This document shows, piece after piece, positions 36,391 through 45,923 of a stretch of 64,000 bases of DNA. The DNA comes from Chitinophaga sp. HK235. Lineage in GTDB: Bacteria; Bacteroidota; Bacteroidia; Chitinophagales; Chitinophagaceae. Both the position numbers and the translations under genes were made by a program. The stretch is taken from NCBI RefSeq assembly GCF_018255755.1, contig NZ_CP073766.1:4278001-4342000 (forward strand), read 5' to 3'. Under the pieces are notes generated by a model, which had not been told where the DNA came from, ran no database searches, and saw nothing but the letters and a program-made list of their open reading frames with translations. Within the stretch, counting starts at the first letter, position 1; every line of letters starts with the position of its first letter.

Positions 36391-39000
36391 CTAGTTCTTA
36401 TTGTTGAGTAACTGCGTAGTAGGCTGCGGCACTTTTACGGTAGTAGTACGGCTGCTGCGGCCACGGGTGTTGAATACGCGGAATTTGACAATTTTTCCAC
36501 CCGCTTTGACAGGTCCTGTATACACCGGGCTTTTTATCGTAGGCTCTTCACCGTTAGTAGTGTATCGGATTACCATTCCCGGCATCTGTACATTGGCACT
36601 TACTACACCCTCTTCAACAGAAGTGCCTGCTGTGGGGATACGCCAGTTATAACCACCGTTGTAATAGTCGAGACGTGGCATTTCACGTTTGCCCAACACG
36701 TTGGAGAATACACTCCAGGCCTGTGCATACATCGCATCTGATTTGGCTGTGTCTTTTTCGGTAGCCCATGCCGGATCCTGTGCCCAGGCACGTTCTGCCA
36801 GTCCGAGTAACTTAGGCAGCATCATATATTCCATACGGTCGGAAGTGGTAACCGTTTCACTCCACAACAAACCTTGAATACCGCGGATATTGGACTGTCC
36901 GAAACCAGTGAGACGATCTTTACCTACAAACATAGCAGGCGTCACCGGATTGCCTCTTCCATCCACTTTGGAATTCCTGTAGTAATCGAAAGGAATGAAG
37001 TAGAAAGGTTTATCCACATCTACAAAACCACCCCAGTAAAAACCTGGTTCATCGAAAGATTTCATGGCAGCCATATCAAAGTAGAAGTTGCTCACACCGG
37101 AGAGAATCACCTTGTAACCCGCATTGGCCAGGCGATAGGAAAGATCTTCCTGACCACCGCCGATAACATTGTTCCATACGTTCAGCTGGAAATTATCATT
37201 AGCGAAATCGGGATTCGGAATACTGGACACTTCTCCGTCGAGGGTGGTTTTACGCATACCTGTTTCTTCCCAGCCGGCCAGTTCCATACCACGGACTTTA
37301 AGCAGATCGTTCACCTTACGGTAAAAATAATACCACAGGTCGTTTACATTTTTCACGCTCTTATCCTGTTGCATCAGCGCCAGGCAGGCAGGTGATTTTT
37401 CAAACACACCATGTGGCACCTCATCTCCGCCCATATGTACGGCAGGCAGTGGCGCACCAGCTTCTTTATACATCGCCTGCAGCTCTTCCACTACTTTATC
37501 GAGGAAATGATAAGTAGAGGGCAGGGCTACGTTCATTACGTTGTCATTCCAGTTTTGTACGGAACGGTACTGGGATTTATCTTCCAGGTCTGTCAGCAGA
37601 TATTCGCTGGCTTCCTTGTCTTTACCCACCGCTTTCAGGCGATAGTAGCGGGCTTCCATAGATTTCACCGCAGCACGGGCATGGCCGGGCGTTTCTATCT
37701 CTGGCAATACGCGTATATGCCTTTCCGTTGCATAACGCAGCACTTCGATAAAGTCGTTGCGGGTAAGGTAACCGGTACCGGCAGCATTGCTGGTGTCGGG
37801 GCCGGAGCCGTAAGAAGGCGGCAGCATGTTTTTCCAGTCAGTGCTGTGCCCGCGTTTGGCACCTACCTGTGTCAGTTCAGGCAGAGAAGGTATTTCAAGA
37901 CGCCATCCTTCATCGTCGCTGAAGTGGTGGTGCAGCACATTCAGTTTGTACAGAGCCATTACATCGAGGATACGGAACAGGTCACGTTTGCTGTGATAGT
38001 TACGGGCCACATCGATCATAAAGGCGCGGTAGTTGAAGCGGGGATAATCTTTCACCTGGACAGCCGGTATGCTGATAGATTTCTGCACACCGGACCATGC
38101 CGTAGGTGTTATCAGGGATTTCAGGGACTGTATACCATAAAAAGCGCCTTCGTCGCTGCCGGCAGTAATGATAATGCCTTCAGGTGTTACCTGCAACGTA
38201 TAGGCGTTAGCAGCCAGGGTTTTGTCGAGGTGAAAAGCAACGGTCTTTTTACCTAAACTACGTTTACCCAGCAACGTTATCATTTCTTTTTCCAGAAACT
38301 TACCACTGGCTTCCAGTGCGGGATCTGCGGTGATCACCGGAGGAGCGTCCAGCAGCAGGTTTCCGCCGGAGTTGGTAACAGATACCGGCGTAGGGAAAAT
38401 CGGAGGCAGCTGTGCAGCAGGGATATCCTTAATGGCAGCATTCTGTTTAAATATATCCGTTGGCGTTACTACGGCAGTTTTATCACCGGGATAACGCATG
38501 AGTTGTTTGGCGGTAGTAGAAGGGCGGATGCTGTAGTCTTTAATCGGCATGCCTGTTTCCTTCTGGTCATCCCATACGATGTACAGGCCGGAGGGTGCGT
38601 CGGTAAAGTTAACAGCCCAGGCATCTCCTACGATGCCCAGTTTCAGGGAATCTCCGGGAGCGATACCGGCAAAATTTTCTGCTGGTGTAAGACGAAACAG
38701 ATCACCGTTGATATGTTCTACTTTCACATTTCCTGGCAGTACACCAGCTTTCACCATGCGCACAAAGTTGAAATACAGTTCCCAGCCTTTGGTGGGAAAA
38801 GGTTTATCACTGTTGTTAACAAAAGTGAACGTCGACAGAAAATTGGCTTTGCCCTGGTGGTTGTTTTCAACTACTTCCCAGCTGGTTTTTAAGCGCGAAG
38901 GATCAAATGGAGCTGATTTCCTGGTCTGGGCAAACACGGTAGTGCTGGTGAGCAACAATCCCGTTGTCATGAGTTTCCCTAAAAACTTATGCCTGATCAT
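36391..39000 (-). CDS. GH20 beta-N-acetylhexosaminidase, exported
   Basis: 869 residues from ATG 39000, which opens a signal peptide (MIRHKFLGKLMTTGLLLTST, ending VFAQ); the longer frame adds a poor N-terminus. The order is an N-terminal chitobiase-type binding domain (about 38-170), a GH20b alpha/beta domain (about 200-320), the catalytic TIM barrel (about 325-760) and a C-terminal CHB_HEX-like beta domain. The substrate-assisted pair is in VHMGGDEVPHG (Asp526-Glu527). NVLHHHFSDDEGWRLEI, PEIETPGHARA and GGDE are all family signatures. It releases terminal GlcNAc or GalNAc, for instance from chitin oligomers, in the periplasm or at the outer membrane. The gene is solitary with a strong terminator. 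Confidence 0.94.
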   Translation of the reverse strand: MIRHKFLGKLMTTGLLLTSTTVFAQTRKSAPFDPSRLKTSWEVVENNHQGKANFLSTFTFVNNSDKPFPTKGWELYFNFVRMVKAGVLPGNVKVEHINGDLFRLTPAENFAGIAPGDSLKLGIVGDAWAVNFTDAPSGLYIVWDDQKETGMPIKDYSIRPSTTAKQLMRYPGDKTAVVTPTDIFKQNAAIKDIPAAQLPPIFPTPVSVTNSGGNLLLDAPPVITADPALEASGKFLEKEMITLLGKRSLGKKTVAFHLDKTLAANAYTLQVTPEGIIITAGSDEGAFYGIQSLKSLITPTAWSGVQKSISIPAVQVKDYPRFNYRAFMIDVARNYHSKRDLFRILDVMALYKLNVLHHHFSDDEGWRLEIPSLPELTQVGAKRGHSTDWKNMLPPSYGSGPDTSNAAGTGYLTRNDFIEVLRYATERHIRVLPEIETPGHARAAVKSMEARYYRLKAVGKDKEASEYLLTDLEDKSQYRSVQNWNDNVMNVALPSTYHFLDKVVEELQAMYKEAGAPLPAVHMGGDEVPHGVFEKSPACLALMQQDKSVKNVNDLWYYFYRKVNDLLKVRGMELAGWEETGMRKTTLDGEVSSIPNPDFANDNFQLNVWNNVIGGGQEDLSYRLANAGYKVILSGVSNFYFDMAAMKSFDEPGFYWGGFVDVDKPFYFIPFDYYRNSKVDGRGNPVTPAMFVGKDRLTGFGQSNIRGIQGLLWSETVTTSDRMEYMMLPKLLGLAERAWAQDPAWATEKDTAKSDAMYAQAWSVFSNVLGKREMPRLDYYNGGYNWRIPTAGTSVEEGVVSANVQMPGMVIRYTTNGEEPTIKSPVYTGPVKAGGKIVKFRVFNTRGRSSRTTTVKVPQPTTQLLNNKN

Positions 39001-39276
39001 GGTTTTGATTAAATTAGAAATAACGATATAATGAAATGCTACAATGGCAATTAAATACAGGCGGATGGTGAAAAATGGCAATTATCCCGGTCGTGTCTAC
39101 CACCATCAATAGAATCCGTGTAATATAAAACGTATAATGCAAATATGCAAATAAGCGTATTCTGCGCCCCTGTTGGGAACAATACAAATTATTCCATTGT
39201 TAAGGAATACTGATGGTGGATACCTCCTGCGGATAATTTTTTTAACTTTAGTGATATAACGATTAAATGATTCATT

Positions 39277-40869
39277 ATGGCAAAAGCGTTTATTGGATTT
39301 TCGATTACAAGCCTGTTTATCATTATCGGTCTTGGTATGTTTTTCCCTTGGGTTTACTGGTTGCTTATTCTTGTCTTGCCTGTTATTGTAATGGGCATAC
39401 TGGATATGCGACAAACCAAACATGCCATTATCCGTAATTACCCGGTAGTAGGGCGAATGCGTTACTGGATGGAAGCCCTGCGGCCCAAGATCTATCAGTA
39501 TTTTGTGGAGAGTGACATTGATGGAAGCCCGATTAACCGTGTAGACCGCTCCACCATCTACCAGCGTGCCAAAAGAGAACTGGACACCCAGCCTTTTGGT
39601 ACTCAGTTCAACGTATATGCGGAAGGGTATGAATGGATGGCGCATTCCATTCAGCCACGTGATTTTGAATCCATGAACAAAGACCCGCGGGTAACCATTG
39701 GAGGAAAAGATTGTCTGCAGCCCTACGCTGCCAGCATCTTTAATGTGAGTGCCATGAGTTATGGCTCTCTTAGCTCCAATGCCGTAGAAGCCTTAAACGG
39801 CGGCGCGCAGATCGGCAACTTTGCCCATAACACCGGCGAAGGCGGTATCAGCGATTTCCATCTGAAACAAGGTGGCGATATTATCTGGCAGATTGGTACC
39901 GGTTATTTTGGCTGCCGCGATGAAGAAGGTAATTTCTCTGACGCTCTTTTTGCAGAAAAGACTGCCCTTCCCCAGATAAAAATGATCGAGCTGAAACTGT
40001 CACAGGGCGCCAAACCCGGCCATGGCGGCATTCTTCCGGCGGCTAAAAACACTCCTGAAATTGCAGCCATCCGCCATGTAAAACCTTATACTACCGTTTA
40101 CTCCCCTCCTTACCATAAAGCGTTTAACAGTCCCCGTGAGATGATGCTGTTCATCAAACGCCTGCGCGACCTGAGCAAAGGCAAGCCGATAGGTTTTAAA
40201 CTGTGTATCGGCCAGCAGCGGGAGTTTTATGCTATCTGTAAAGCGATGATGGAAACCGGCATCTACCCTGATTTCATCACAGTAGACGGTGGAGAAGGCG
40301 GTACCGGCGCAGCACCGCCGGAGTTCTCCAACTCTGTAGGCATGCCACTCATGGACGCACTGGCTTTTGTACACGACACACTAACGGGCTTCGATATACG
40401 TCATCAGATAAAGATCATCGCATCTGGGAAAATACTGACCGGCTTTCACCTGCTGCGTGCGCTGGCACTGGGAGCAGACACCTGCAACAGTGCCCGGGCC
40501 ATGATGATGGCCATCGGCTGTATCCAGGCCCTGCAATGCAATACCAACAAATGTCCTACCGGCGTGGCCACACAGGACAAATGGCTGGCCGCGGGCCTTG
40601 TAGTGGACGACAAAAAACACAGAGTAGCCAACTACCACCGCGATACCATCGAGAGCGCAATAGAGCTGACAGCCGCCATCGGACTACCGGAACCACATCA
40701 TATCACCCGACGCCATATTTTCCGCCGGGTGTTTATGAACCAGATACGCACCTTTGAAGATATCTACCCCAGCACTCCTGCCGGTTTCTTGCTGGACGGA
40801 CAAATGCAGCTCACGATGAAAGAAGAGCTGCAGGCGATGACGATAGACAGCTGGGCTTCCCAGGGCTGA
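39277..40869 (+). CDS. FMN-binding glutamate synthase family protein
   Basis: 530 residues. An N-terminal membrane hairpin (about 5-42) precedes a GltB2-like TIM barrel: SAMSYGSLSSNAVEALNGGA near 157, HNTGEGGISDFHLKQGGDII near 183, KPGHGGILPAAK near 250, ITVDGGEGGTGAAPPEFSNS near 335, and a cysteine cluster CIQALQCNTNKCPTG near 421 like the 3Fe-4S site of glutamate synthase. It lacks the glutaminase domain, so it is not a complete GOGAT. Members of this group are annotated as ferredoxin-dependent or FMN oxidoreductases with uncertain substrate. The last residues (SQG and stop) are encoded by the palindromic repeat at 40859. Confidence 0.9.
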   Translation: MAKAFIGFSITSLFIIIGLGMFFPWVYWLLILVLPVIVMGILDMRQTKHAIIRNYPVVGRMRYWMEALRPKIYQYFVESDIDGSPINRVDRSTIYQRAKRELDTQPFGTQFNVYAEGYEWMAHSIQPRDFESMNKDPRVTIGGKDCLQPYAASIFNVSAMSYGSLSSNAVEALNGGAQIGNFAHNTGEGGISDFHLKQGGDIIWQIGTGYFGCRDEEGNFSDALFAEKTALPQIKMIELKLSQGAKPGHGGILPAAKNTPEIAAIRHVKPYTTVYSPPYHKAFNSPREMMLFIKRLRDLSKGKPIGFKLCIGQQREFYAICKAMMETGIYPDFITVDGGEGGTGAAPPEFSNSVGMPLMDALAFVHDTLTGFDIRHQIKIIASGKILTGFHLLRALALGADTCNSARAMMMAIGCIQALQCNTNKCPTGVATQDKWLAAGLVVDDKKHRVANYHRDTIESAIELTAAIGLPEPHHITRRHIFRRVFMNQIRTFEDIYPSTPAGFLLDGQMQLTMKEELQAMTIDSWASQG

Positions 40870-41044
40870 AGCCCTGGGCTAAAATAGATTTGGGACTTGG
40901 GGCACACAGATGAGGAGAAATTGCTGAAGCCCTGGGCTAAAATAGCTTTGGGGACTTGGGGTACGCACAGATGACGAAAAATTGATGAAGCCCTGGGACC
41001 CAAATAGCTCTGAACCAAAGCTAGCCCAGGGCTTTAGCCCTGGG
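40859..41044. repeat. Palindromic repeat array between convergent genes
   Basis: Palindrome CCCAGGGCT-GA-AGCCCTGGG at 40859-40878 and CCCAGGGCT-TT-AGCCCTGGG at 41025-41044. Between them are tandem units starting GAAGCCCTGGG at 40868, 40926 and 40987 (periods 58 and 61 bp), the third degenerate. It provides the terminal SQG-stop codons of both flanking genes, and the first palindrome recurs exactly at 58929. The likely role is a REP-like element and bidirectional terminator. Confidence 0.85.
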
Positions 41045-41801
41045 AAATATGATACAAGGCACGGGCATTTTCGCGGCAGATCTTTTCTGCCAACGGTAAC
41101 GGAAAATTTTTGGTGATCAGTTCCAGGTCGGCCATGGCAAAGGACTTTGGCGCTCTCGTAGCAGGTAGGTCTGTTCCAAATACCAGGGCAGCCGGATTGA
41201 TGGCAGTGATCTGTCGCATGGCGGTGAGCACATCAAAATCACAGCGGCTAAAACCGGTAGCTTTTACAATAGCACCTTTTTCCACCAGCGGCAGCAGGTA
41301 TTTGAATCCAGCCTTGGACAGGCCAAGATGATCGATCACTATTTTGGGCAATTTGTGCAGGGTGGTGGATATTCCGGGCAGTTGTCTGGAATCGATATAC
41401 AGTTCCACATGCCATTTTACCAGGTCATATACTCTTTTTCCCAGTTTTTCCAGGTGTTGAATACTTTCAGACCCTCCGCGCTGCACATTAAAGCGTACGG
41501 CGCGCACGCCGGCTTGGTGCAGGGACATAATTTCCTCGTCTGTGGTATCTGCCGGTATCTGGGTAACGCCGGCAAAGCCAGGGCCCAGCGCATGAAGAGC
41601 TGCCAGCAGGTATTGCTGGTCAAATCCCTGGAAAGATCCCGATACCACAGCACCACCGGTAACGTTCAGGTGTAATGCCGCTACACGCTCACGGTAATCA
41701 GCAACGGTAAAGGGAGCAGGTACGTATCCCTGGTTGGGGGCCACTGGATACTGAGGATCAATAATATGCAGGTGTGCATCAAAAATGGGCTTATCAAACA
41801 T
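41034..41801 (-). CDS. Amidohydrolase-2 family (PDC lactonase-like) metal hydrolase
   Basis: 255 residues, cytosolic. The metal-binding start is PIFDAHLHIIDP (about 5-16), followed by a TIM-barrel pattern: VRAVRFNVQRGGSES near 103, IVIDHLGLSK near 153 and VFGTDLPATRAP near 213 (the final metal Asp). This is the PF04909 group, which includes 2-pyrone-4,6-dicarboxylate lactonase and L-fuconolactone/L-rhamnonolactone hydrolases. A sugar-lactonase role is possible and would suit a fucose-using cell, but it is not shown. The C-terminal SQG and stop codon lie inside the palindromic repeat. Confidence 0.83.
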   Translation of the reverse strand: MFDKPIFDAHLHIIDPQYPVAPNQGYVPAPFTVADYRERVAALHLNVTGGAVVSGSFQGFDQQYLLAALHALGPGFAGVTQIPADTTDEEIMSLHQAGVRAVRFNVQRGGSESIQHLEKLGKRVYDLVKWHVELYIDSRQLPGISTTLHKLPKIVIDHLGLSKAGFKYLLPLVEKGAIVKATGFSRCDFDVLTAMRQITAINPAALVFGTDLPATRAPKSFAMADLELITKNFPLPLAEKICRENARALYHISQG

Positions 41802-41987
41802 ATGCTATCGCTTATAAGACACAAGCTACAAAAAAGGACTGTGATTTTAACTGATGTAAATTGATAGCCCTGATATATCTAACAAAATACATCAGGGCCA
41901 TCGGTATATATCATCAAAAAATCATCAATACTTCGCTCCTATCAAAAAATACATCAGGAGCATCAGCATCATCACAAAAAATCTCCG

Positions 41988-42713
41988 TTACAGTTCCATG
42001 GCGGAAGCTGCGGCTTCATCTACAAACCAGTGCAGTTCACCATCCTGTGGTCTGATCAGCTGTGAAGGGAATTTATCTGCGTCAAAGGTACCTTCAATAA
42101 CACTTTTCAGCGTCATAGCTTTATTGGCACCTGTGGTCAGGAACAGCACACAGGCAGCCTCGTTGACTACCGGTGCGGTGAGGGTAATGCGGTACATATC
42201 CTGTGCTGCCAGGAAAAAAGCTTTCACCCAGGCATCTTCTTCGTGTACTACGGGTGTGCCGGGGAAAAGGGACAGCGTATGTCCGTCGTCTCCCATTCCC
42301 AGTAATACCAGGTCGAAGGTGAAGTCTTCATCTTTAAAATACGTCTTCAGTATTTTCTCATATTCGGCGGCTGCCTGCTCGGGTTCAATATCAGTGCGCA
42401 TCACGTGGATATTGTCCGGGTTTACCGGTACTTTGTCCAGCAACACATCAAAAGCCATGCGTGCGTTGTTACGCTCATCTTCAAAAGGGACAGCACGTTC
42501 ATCGCCCCAGAAGAAATGTATTTTTTCCCAGGGGATGATTTGTTGATAGGGTTCTTTGGCCAGCAATGCATACAACTGTTTGGGAGTATTACCGCCGGAC
42601 AGTACAAAGGTGAATTGTTCCTGGTCCTGTAACACTTCCTGTATGTAGTTGCTAATCCAGGCGGCTACGTTGTCGCTGAGCTGGGCCGGATCTTTGGCGA
42701 TATGTAATTCCAT
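41988..42713 (-). CDS. pgl: 6-phosphogluconolactonase
   Basis: 241 residues of the SugarP_isomerase/DevB type. Signatures are FTFVLSGGNTPKQLYALLA (about 34-52), IHFFWGDERAVPFEDERNN (about 65-83), LVLLGMGDDGHTLSLFPGTP (about 135-154) and LTTGANKAMTLKSVIEG. It hydrolyses 6-phosphogluconolactone to 6-phosphogluconate, the second step of the oxidative pentose phosphate pathway. It lies 93 bp downstream of zwf on the same strand, with gnd upstream of that, so the whole oxidative branch is clustered. The gap to the next gene contains several short CATCAG repeats but no clear terminator. Confidence 0.95.
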   Translation of the reverse strand: MELHIAKDPAQLSDNVAAWISNYIQEVLQDQEQFTFVLSGGNTPKQLYALLAKEPYQQIIPWEKIHFFWGDERAVPFEDERNNARMAFDVLLDKVPVNPDNIHVMRTDIEPEQAAAEYEKILKTYFKDEDFTFDLVLLGMGDDGHTLSLFPGTPVVHEEDAWVKAFFLAAQDMYRITLTAPVVNEAACVLFLTTGANKAMTLKSVIEGTFDADKFPSQLIRPQDGELHWFVDEAAASAMEL

Positions 42714-42806
42714 AGTATGTTGGTGTTTCCGTTAAAGACAGAAAGCAGCAAAGAGAAAAGTGAACACCTTTTGCGTCTTTGCTGCTTTGTTATTTTACAG
42801 GATAAA

Positions 42807-44312
42807 TTATTTAGAAGGTAAATTAATCCATGTATGACCATCTCTGGCGATGAGTGCGTCCGCATCGTCGGGGCCCCATGAATCGGGGGCGTAGTTCGGG
42901 AAGTCCTGCGGTGTGCGGTTTTCCCATGTTTCCAGGATAGGCATGATCACTTTCCAGGCGGCATCTACCTGGTCGCCGCGCATGAACAGGGTAGCATCTC
43001 CTTCCATTACGTCGAGCAGCAGTGTTTCGTATGCTTCCGGAGCGTGTTCACCGTTGGCGTCTTCGTAGTTAAAGGTCATGTCTACCGGGTCCAGGGTCAT
43101 GGTCTGACCGGCACGTTTGGCCTGGAAGCGGATACGGATATCCATTTCCGGCTGAATGCTGATGGTGAGCCTGTTGGGGCGCCATGTCTGGGCAGCTTCC
43201 TGCGGGAAGGCGTAGTGTGGAGCTTCCTTAAACTGCAGGATGATGTTGGTAGCTTTCTGGTTCATGTATTTGCCAGTACGCACGTAGATGGGTACACCCT
43301 GCCAGCGCCAGTTGTCGATATAGAATTTCACAGCAGCATAGGTTTCCACGTTGGATTTGGGCTCTACGCCCTTTTCTTCGCGGTAGCCTACTACTTTCTC
43401 TCCTTTCTTCCATCCGGAAGCATATTGTCCGCGTACGGCGTATTCATGCACTTTATCAGGCGTAATACGGCGGATGGCGTTGAGCACGTCCACTTTTTTG
43501 TTGCGGATTTCGTTGGCATCGAAGGAAACAGGTGCTTCCATACCTACCATACAAAGGATCTGCAGGATATGGTTTTGTACCATATCGCGCAGGGCACCGG
43601 CTCTTTCGTAGTAACCGCCACGGCCTTCGAGGCCTACGCTTTCAGCGGCCGTGATCTGGATATTTTCGATGAAATTGCGGTTCCATACCGGCTCGAAGAG
43701 CGCGTTGGCAAAGCGGAACGCCAGGATATTCTGGACAGTTTCCTTACCCAGGTAGTGGTCTATACGGTAGATCTGTTCTTCTGTAAATTTCTTTGCCAGC
43801 AGCTCATTCAGCTCATGTGCACTTTTCAGGTCGTGGCCGAAAGGTTTTTCGATCACGATGCGGGTGCAATGTTTATCACTGCAGAGGTTGAGATTACCCA
43901 GGCAGGTAACGATGTTGGGCACCAGTTGCGGCGCTACGGCCAGATAAAAGATCACGTTGGGATGTACGCCCCATTCCTCTTCCTTCTGCTTTACGTAGTC
44001 GGTGATTTTGGAATAGGCTTCCGCATTTTCAGCGTCCATCTGGAGATAGGTCACATGCTGACTGAAATCTTTCCAGTGACCATTTTGTTCACCTTTCCGG
44101 CGGGAAAATTTCATGATGCCGTCGAGCAGGTGGGTATTATAATCTTCGTTAGTGTAAGGACTGCGGCCCAGGCCTGCGATAGCAAATTGCTCGGGCATCC
44201 AATCATCTAAAAAAAGATTGTATAACGCAGGTGATAATTTCCGGTAGTTTAAATCGCCGCTGCCTCCAAAAATAAAGAGGATGGAAGCAGGAGGGCGTTT
44301 ATGGATCTGCAT
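42807..44312 (-). CDS. zwf: Glucose-6-phosphate 1-dehydrogenase
   Basis: 501 residues, the normal size. The N-terminal nucleotide-binding motif is IFGGSGDLNYRKLSPALYNL (about 13-32). The active-site segment is YRIDHYLGKETVQNILAFRF (about 181-200), including the catalytic His. AGWKKGEKV and the YAAVKFYIDNWRW strand follow. It oxidises glucose-6-phosphate to the lactone with NADP+, the main NADPH source. It begins 21 bp after gnd, so the two are almost certainly co-transcribed, with pgl third. Confidence 0.96.
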   Translation of the reverse strand: MQIHKRPPASILFIFGGSGDLNYRKLSPALYNLFLDDWMPEQFAIAGLGRSPYTNEDYNTHLLDGIMKFSRRKGEQNGHWKDFSQHVTYLQMDAENAEAYSKITDYVKQKEEEWGVHPNVIFYLAVAPQLVPNIVTCLGNLNLCSDKHCTRIVIEKPFGHDLKSAHELNELLAKKFTEEQIYRIDHYLGKETVQNILAFRFANALFEPVWNRNFIENIQITAAESVGLEGRGGYYERAGALRDMVQNHILQILCMVGMEAPVSFDANEIRNKKVDVLNAIRRITPDKVHEYAVRGQYASGWKKGEKVVGYREEKGVEPKSNVETYAAVKFYIDNWRWQGVPIYVRTGKYMNQKATNIILQFKEAPHYAFPQEAAQTWRPNRLTISIQPEMDIRIRFQAKRAGQTMTLDPVDMTFNYEDANGEHAPEAYETLLLDVMEGDATLFMRGDQVDAAWKVIMPILETWENRTPQDFPNYAPDSWGPDDADALIARDGHTWINLPSK

Positions 44313-44333
44313 ATATTAAATTAAGAATGAAAT

Positions 44334-45758
44334 TTATTTGTTGTTACGCTGCCATTCGGTATGGAATGTTCCGGGCAAGTCTATACGTTGATAGGTATGT
44401 GCTCCGAAGTAGTCGCGTTGAGCCTGTATCAGGTTGGTAGCCATTCTGCCGGTACGGAAAGCGTCGAAGTAAGACAGTGCGGACATAAAGCCAGCAGCCT
44501 GAATACCGGTTTGTGCTGCCTGTGCCACCACACTGCGGGTGTTGGCTTCTACAGACTGTACCAGCGCAGCTACGCCCTTGTCGAGCAGGATATTGCCCAG
44601 GTAGGCGTCTTGCTGGTAGGCCTGAGAGAACACTTCCAGGAGGGTGGAACGGATGATACAACCGCCTCTCCACACTTTTACCACTTCCGGCAGCGGAATT
44701 TCCATCTGCAGGTCGCGGGAAGCTTCGTGCAACATGGCCAGTCCCTGTGCATAACTCAGGATGGTAGCGAAATACAGCGCATCGTGCACCTGTTTGATCC
44801 ACATCTCTTTGTTTTCGTGGATAGCAGGGTCCGGAGCGGGGTATAATTTTTCGGCTGCCAGTCGCTGATCTTTGTAACCGGAAAGGGTGCGCATAGCCAC
44901 CGCTGTATCGATTACCGGTACTGCCACCGGCAGTTCCATTGCATCCTGGGAAGTCCATTTGCCAGTACCTTTTGAACCGGCTTTATCAGAGATCACATCT
45001 ACCAGGCGGGCTTCTGTTTTATCATCCTGCTGTTTGAAAATGTCGGCAGTGATTTCTACCAGGAAAGATTGTAAAGCGCCATTGTTCCACTCATTAAATA
45101 CTTCATGCAGCTCGTCGTTGTTCAGTCCGGCGCCTTTCTGCAACAAAGCATAACTTTCGCTGATCAGTTGCATGATAGCATACTCGATGCCATTGTGCAC
45201 CATTTTCACGTAGTGGCCGGCACCTTCTTTACCCAGGTATGCCACACAAGGGGTACCGTTTACTTTAGCAGCAATTGCTTCCAGCATGGGTTTTACCTTG
45301 CCATAAGCTTCGAGGTCACCACCCGGCATAATACTGGGGCCGGTGCGAGCGCCCTGCTCACCACCGGAAACGCCCATCCCCATAAAGTGGATGCCTTTTT
45401 CACGGAGGTATTGTACACGGCGCAGTGTATCTGTATAATGGGAGTTTCCTCCATCTATCACCACATCACCCTGCTCCAGCAGCGGTATGAGGGAAGCAAT
45501 CACATCATCTACCGGCTGACCCGCAGGTACCAGCATCATCAGCTTGCGCGGACGTTCCAGCAGTTGTACCATTGTAGCCAGCTCTGCAACTCCTTTAACA
45601 GTTGTTCCCGGTGTAGCGGCAGATTCCAGCGCAGCATTCTTAGCAGCGTCCTTATCAAAGCCGATCACGGAAAAGCCATGATCCGCCATGTTGAGTAACA
45701 GGTTCCGGCCCATTACCCCCAGGCCAATCATTCCAAAGTCATATAAGCTGTTTGCCAT
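44334..45758 (-). CDS. gnd: 6-phosphogluconate dehydrogenase (decarboxylating)
   Basis: 474 residues, typical of the long form. The Rossmann motif is MIGLGVMGRNLLLNMADHGF (about 10-29). Substrate signatures are VIDGGNSHYTDTLRR (about 100-114), GMGVSGGEQGARTGPSIMPG (about 126-145), the catalytic GAGHYVKMVHNGIEYAIMQL (about 180-200) and the C-terminal RDYFGAHTYQRID. It converts 6-phosphogluconate to ribulose-5-phosphate with CO2 release and NADPH. It is the first gene of the gnd-zwf-pgl run, and a 16-bp hairpin separates it from ppc upstream. Confidence 0.96.
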   Translation of the reverse strand: MANSLYDFGMIGLGVMGRNLLLNMADHGFSVIGFDKDAAKNAALESAATPGTTVKGVAELATMVQLLERPRKLMMLVPAGQPVDDVIASLIPLLEQGDVVIDGGNSHYTDTLRRVQYLREKGIHFMGMGVSGGEQGARTGPSIMPGGDLEAYGKVKPMLEAIAAKVNGTPCVAYLGKEGAGHYVKMVHNGIEYAIMQLISESYALLQKGAGLNNDELHEVFNEWNNGALQSFLVEITADIFKQQDDKTEARLVDVISDKAGSKGTGKWTSQDAMELPVAVPVIDTAVAMRTLSGYKDQRLAAEKLYPAPDPAIHENKEMWIKQVHDALYFATILSYAQGLAMLHEASRDLQMEIPLPEVVKVWRGGCIIRSTLLEVFSQAYQQDAYLGNILLDKGVAALVQSVEANTRSVVAQAAQTGIQAAGFMSALSYFDAFRTGRMATNLIQAQRDYFGAHTYQRIDLPGTFHTEWQRNNK

Positions 45759-45844
45759 ATTGAAGTGTAGTTATACTAATAGGAGATGTAAAAGTAGGTA
45801 AGAATTGGGAATTCTGCTCACCAATTATGATTTCCTATGTAGAA

Positions 45845-45881
45845 GAAGACCTTAGCAGAGACATGCTCTGCTAAGGTCTTC
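45845..45881. terminator. 16-bp perfect hairpin between ppc and gnd
   Basis: Arms GAAGACCTTAGCAGAG (45845-45860) and its complement (45866-45881), with a 5-nt loop. The T-tail is weak on both strands. It is the best candidate for the ppc terminator. Confidence 0.6.
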
Positions 45882-45923
45882 ACTGTTATCTTATTGTTAT
45901 AATACTATTAAGCAACTGAGGCA

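Noticed and set aside
39106..39645. 179-codon minus-strand ORF
   Set aside because: Mostly antisense to the FMN oxidoreductase start; no protein-like features.
40868..41024. Possible CRISPR array
   Set aside because: Only three units with period 58-61 bp; the intervening sequences are themselves similar to each other, and no cas genes are present.
43044..44210. 388-codon plus-strand ORF
   Set aside because: Antisense to zwf, which has all expected signatures.
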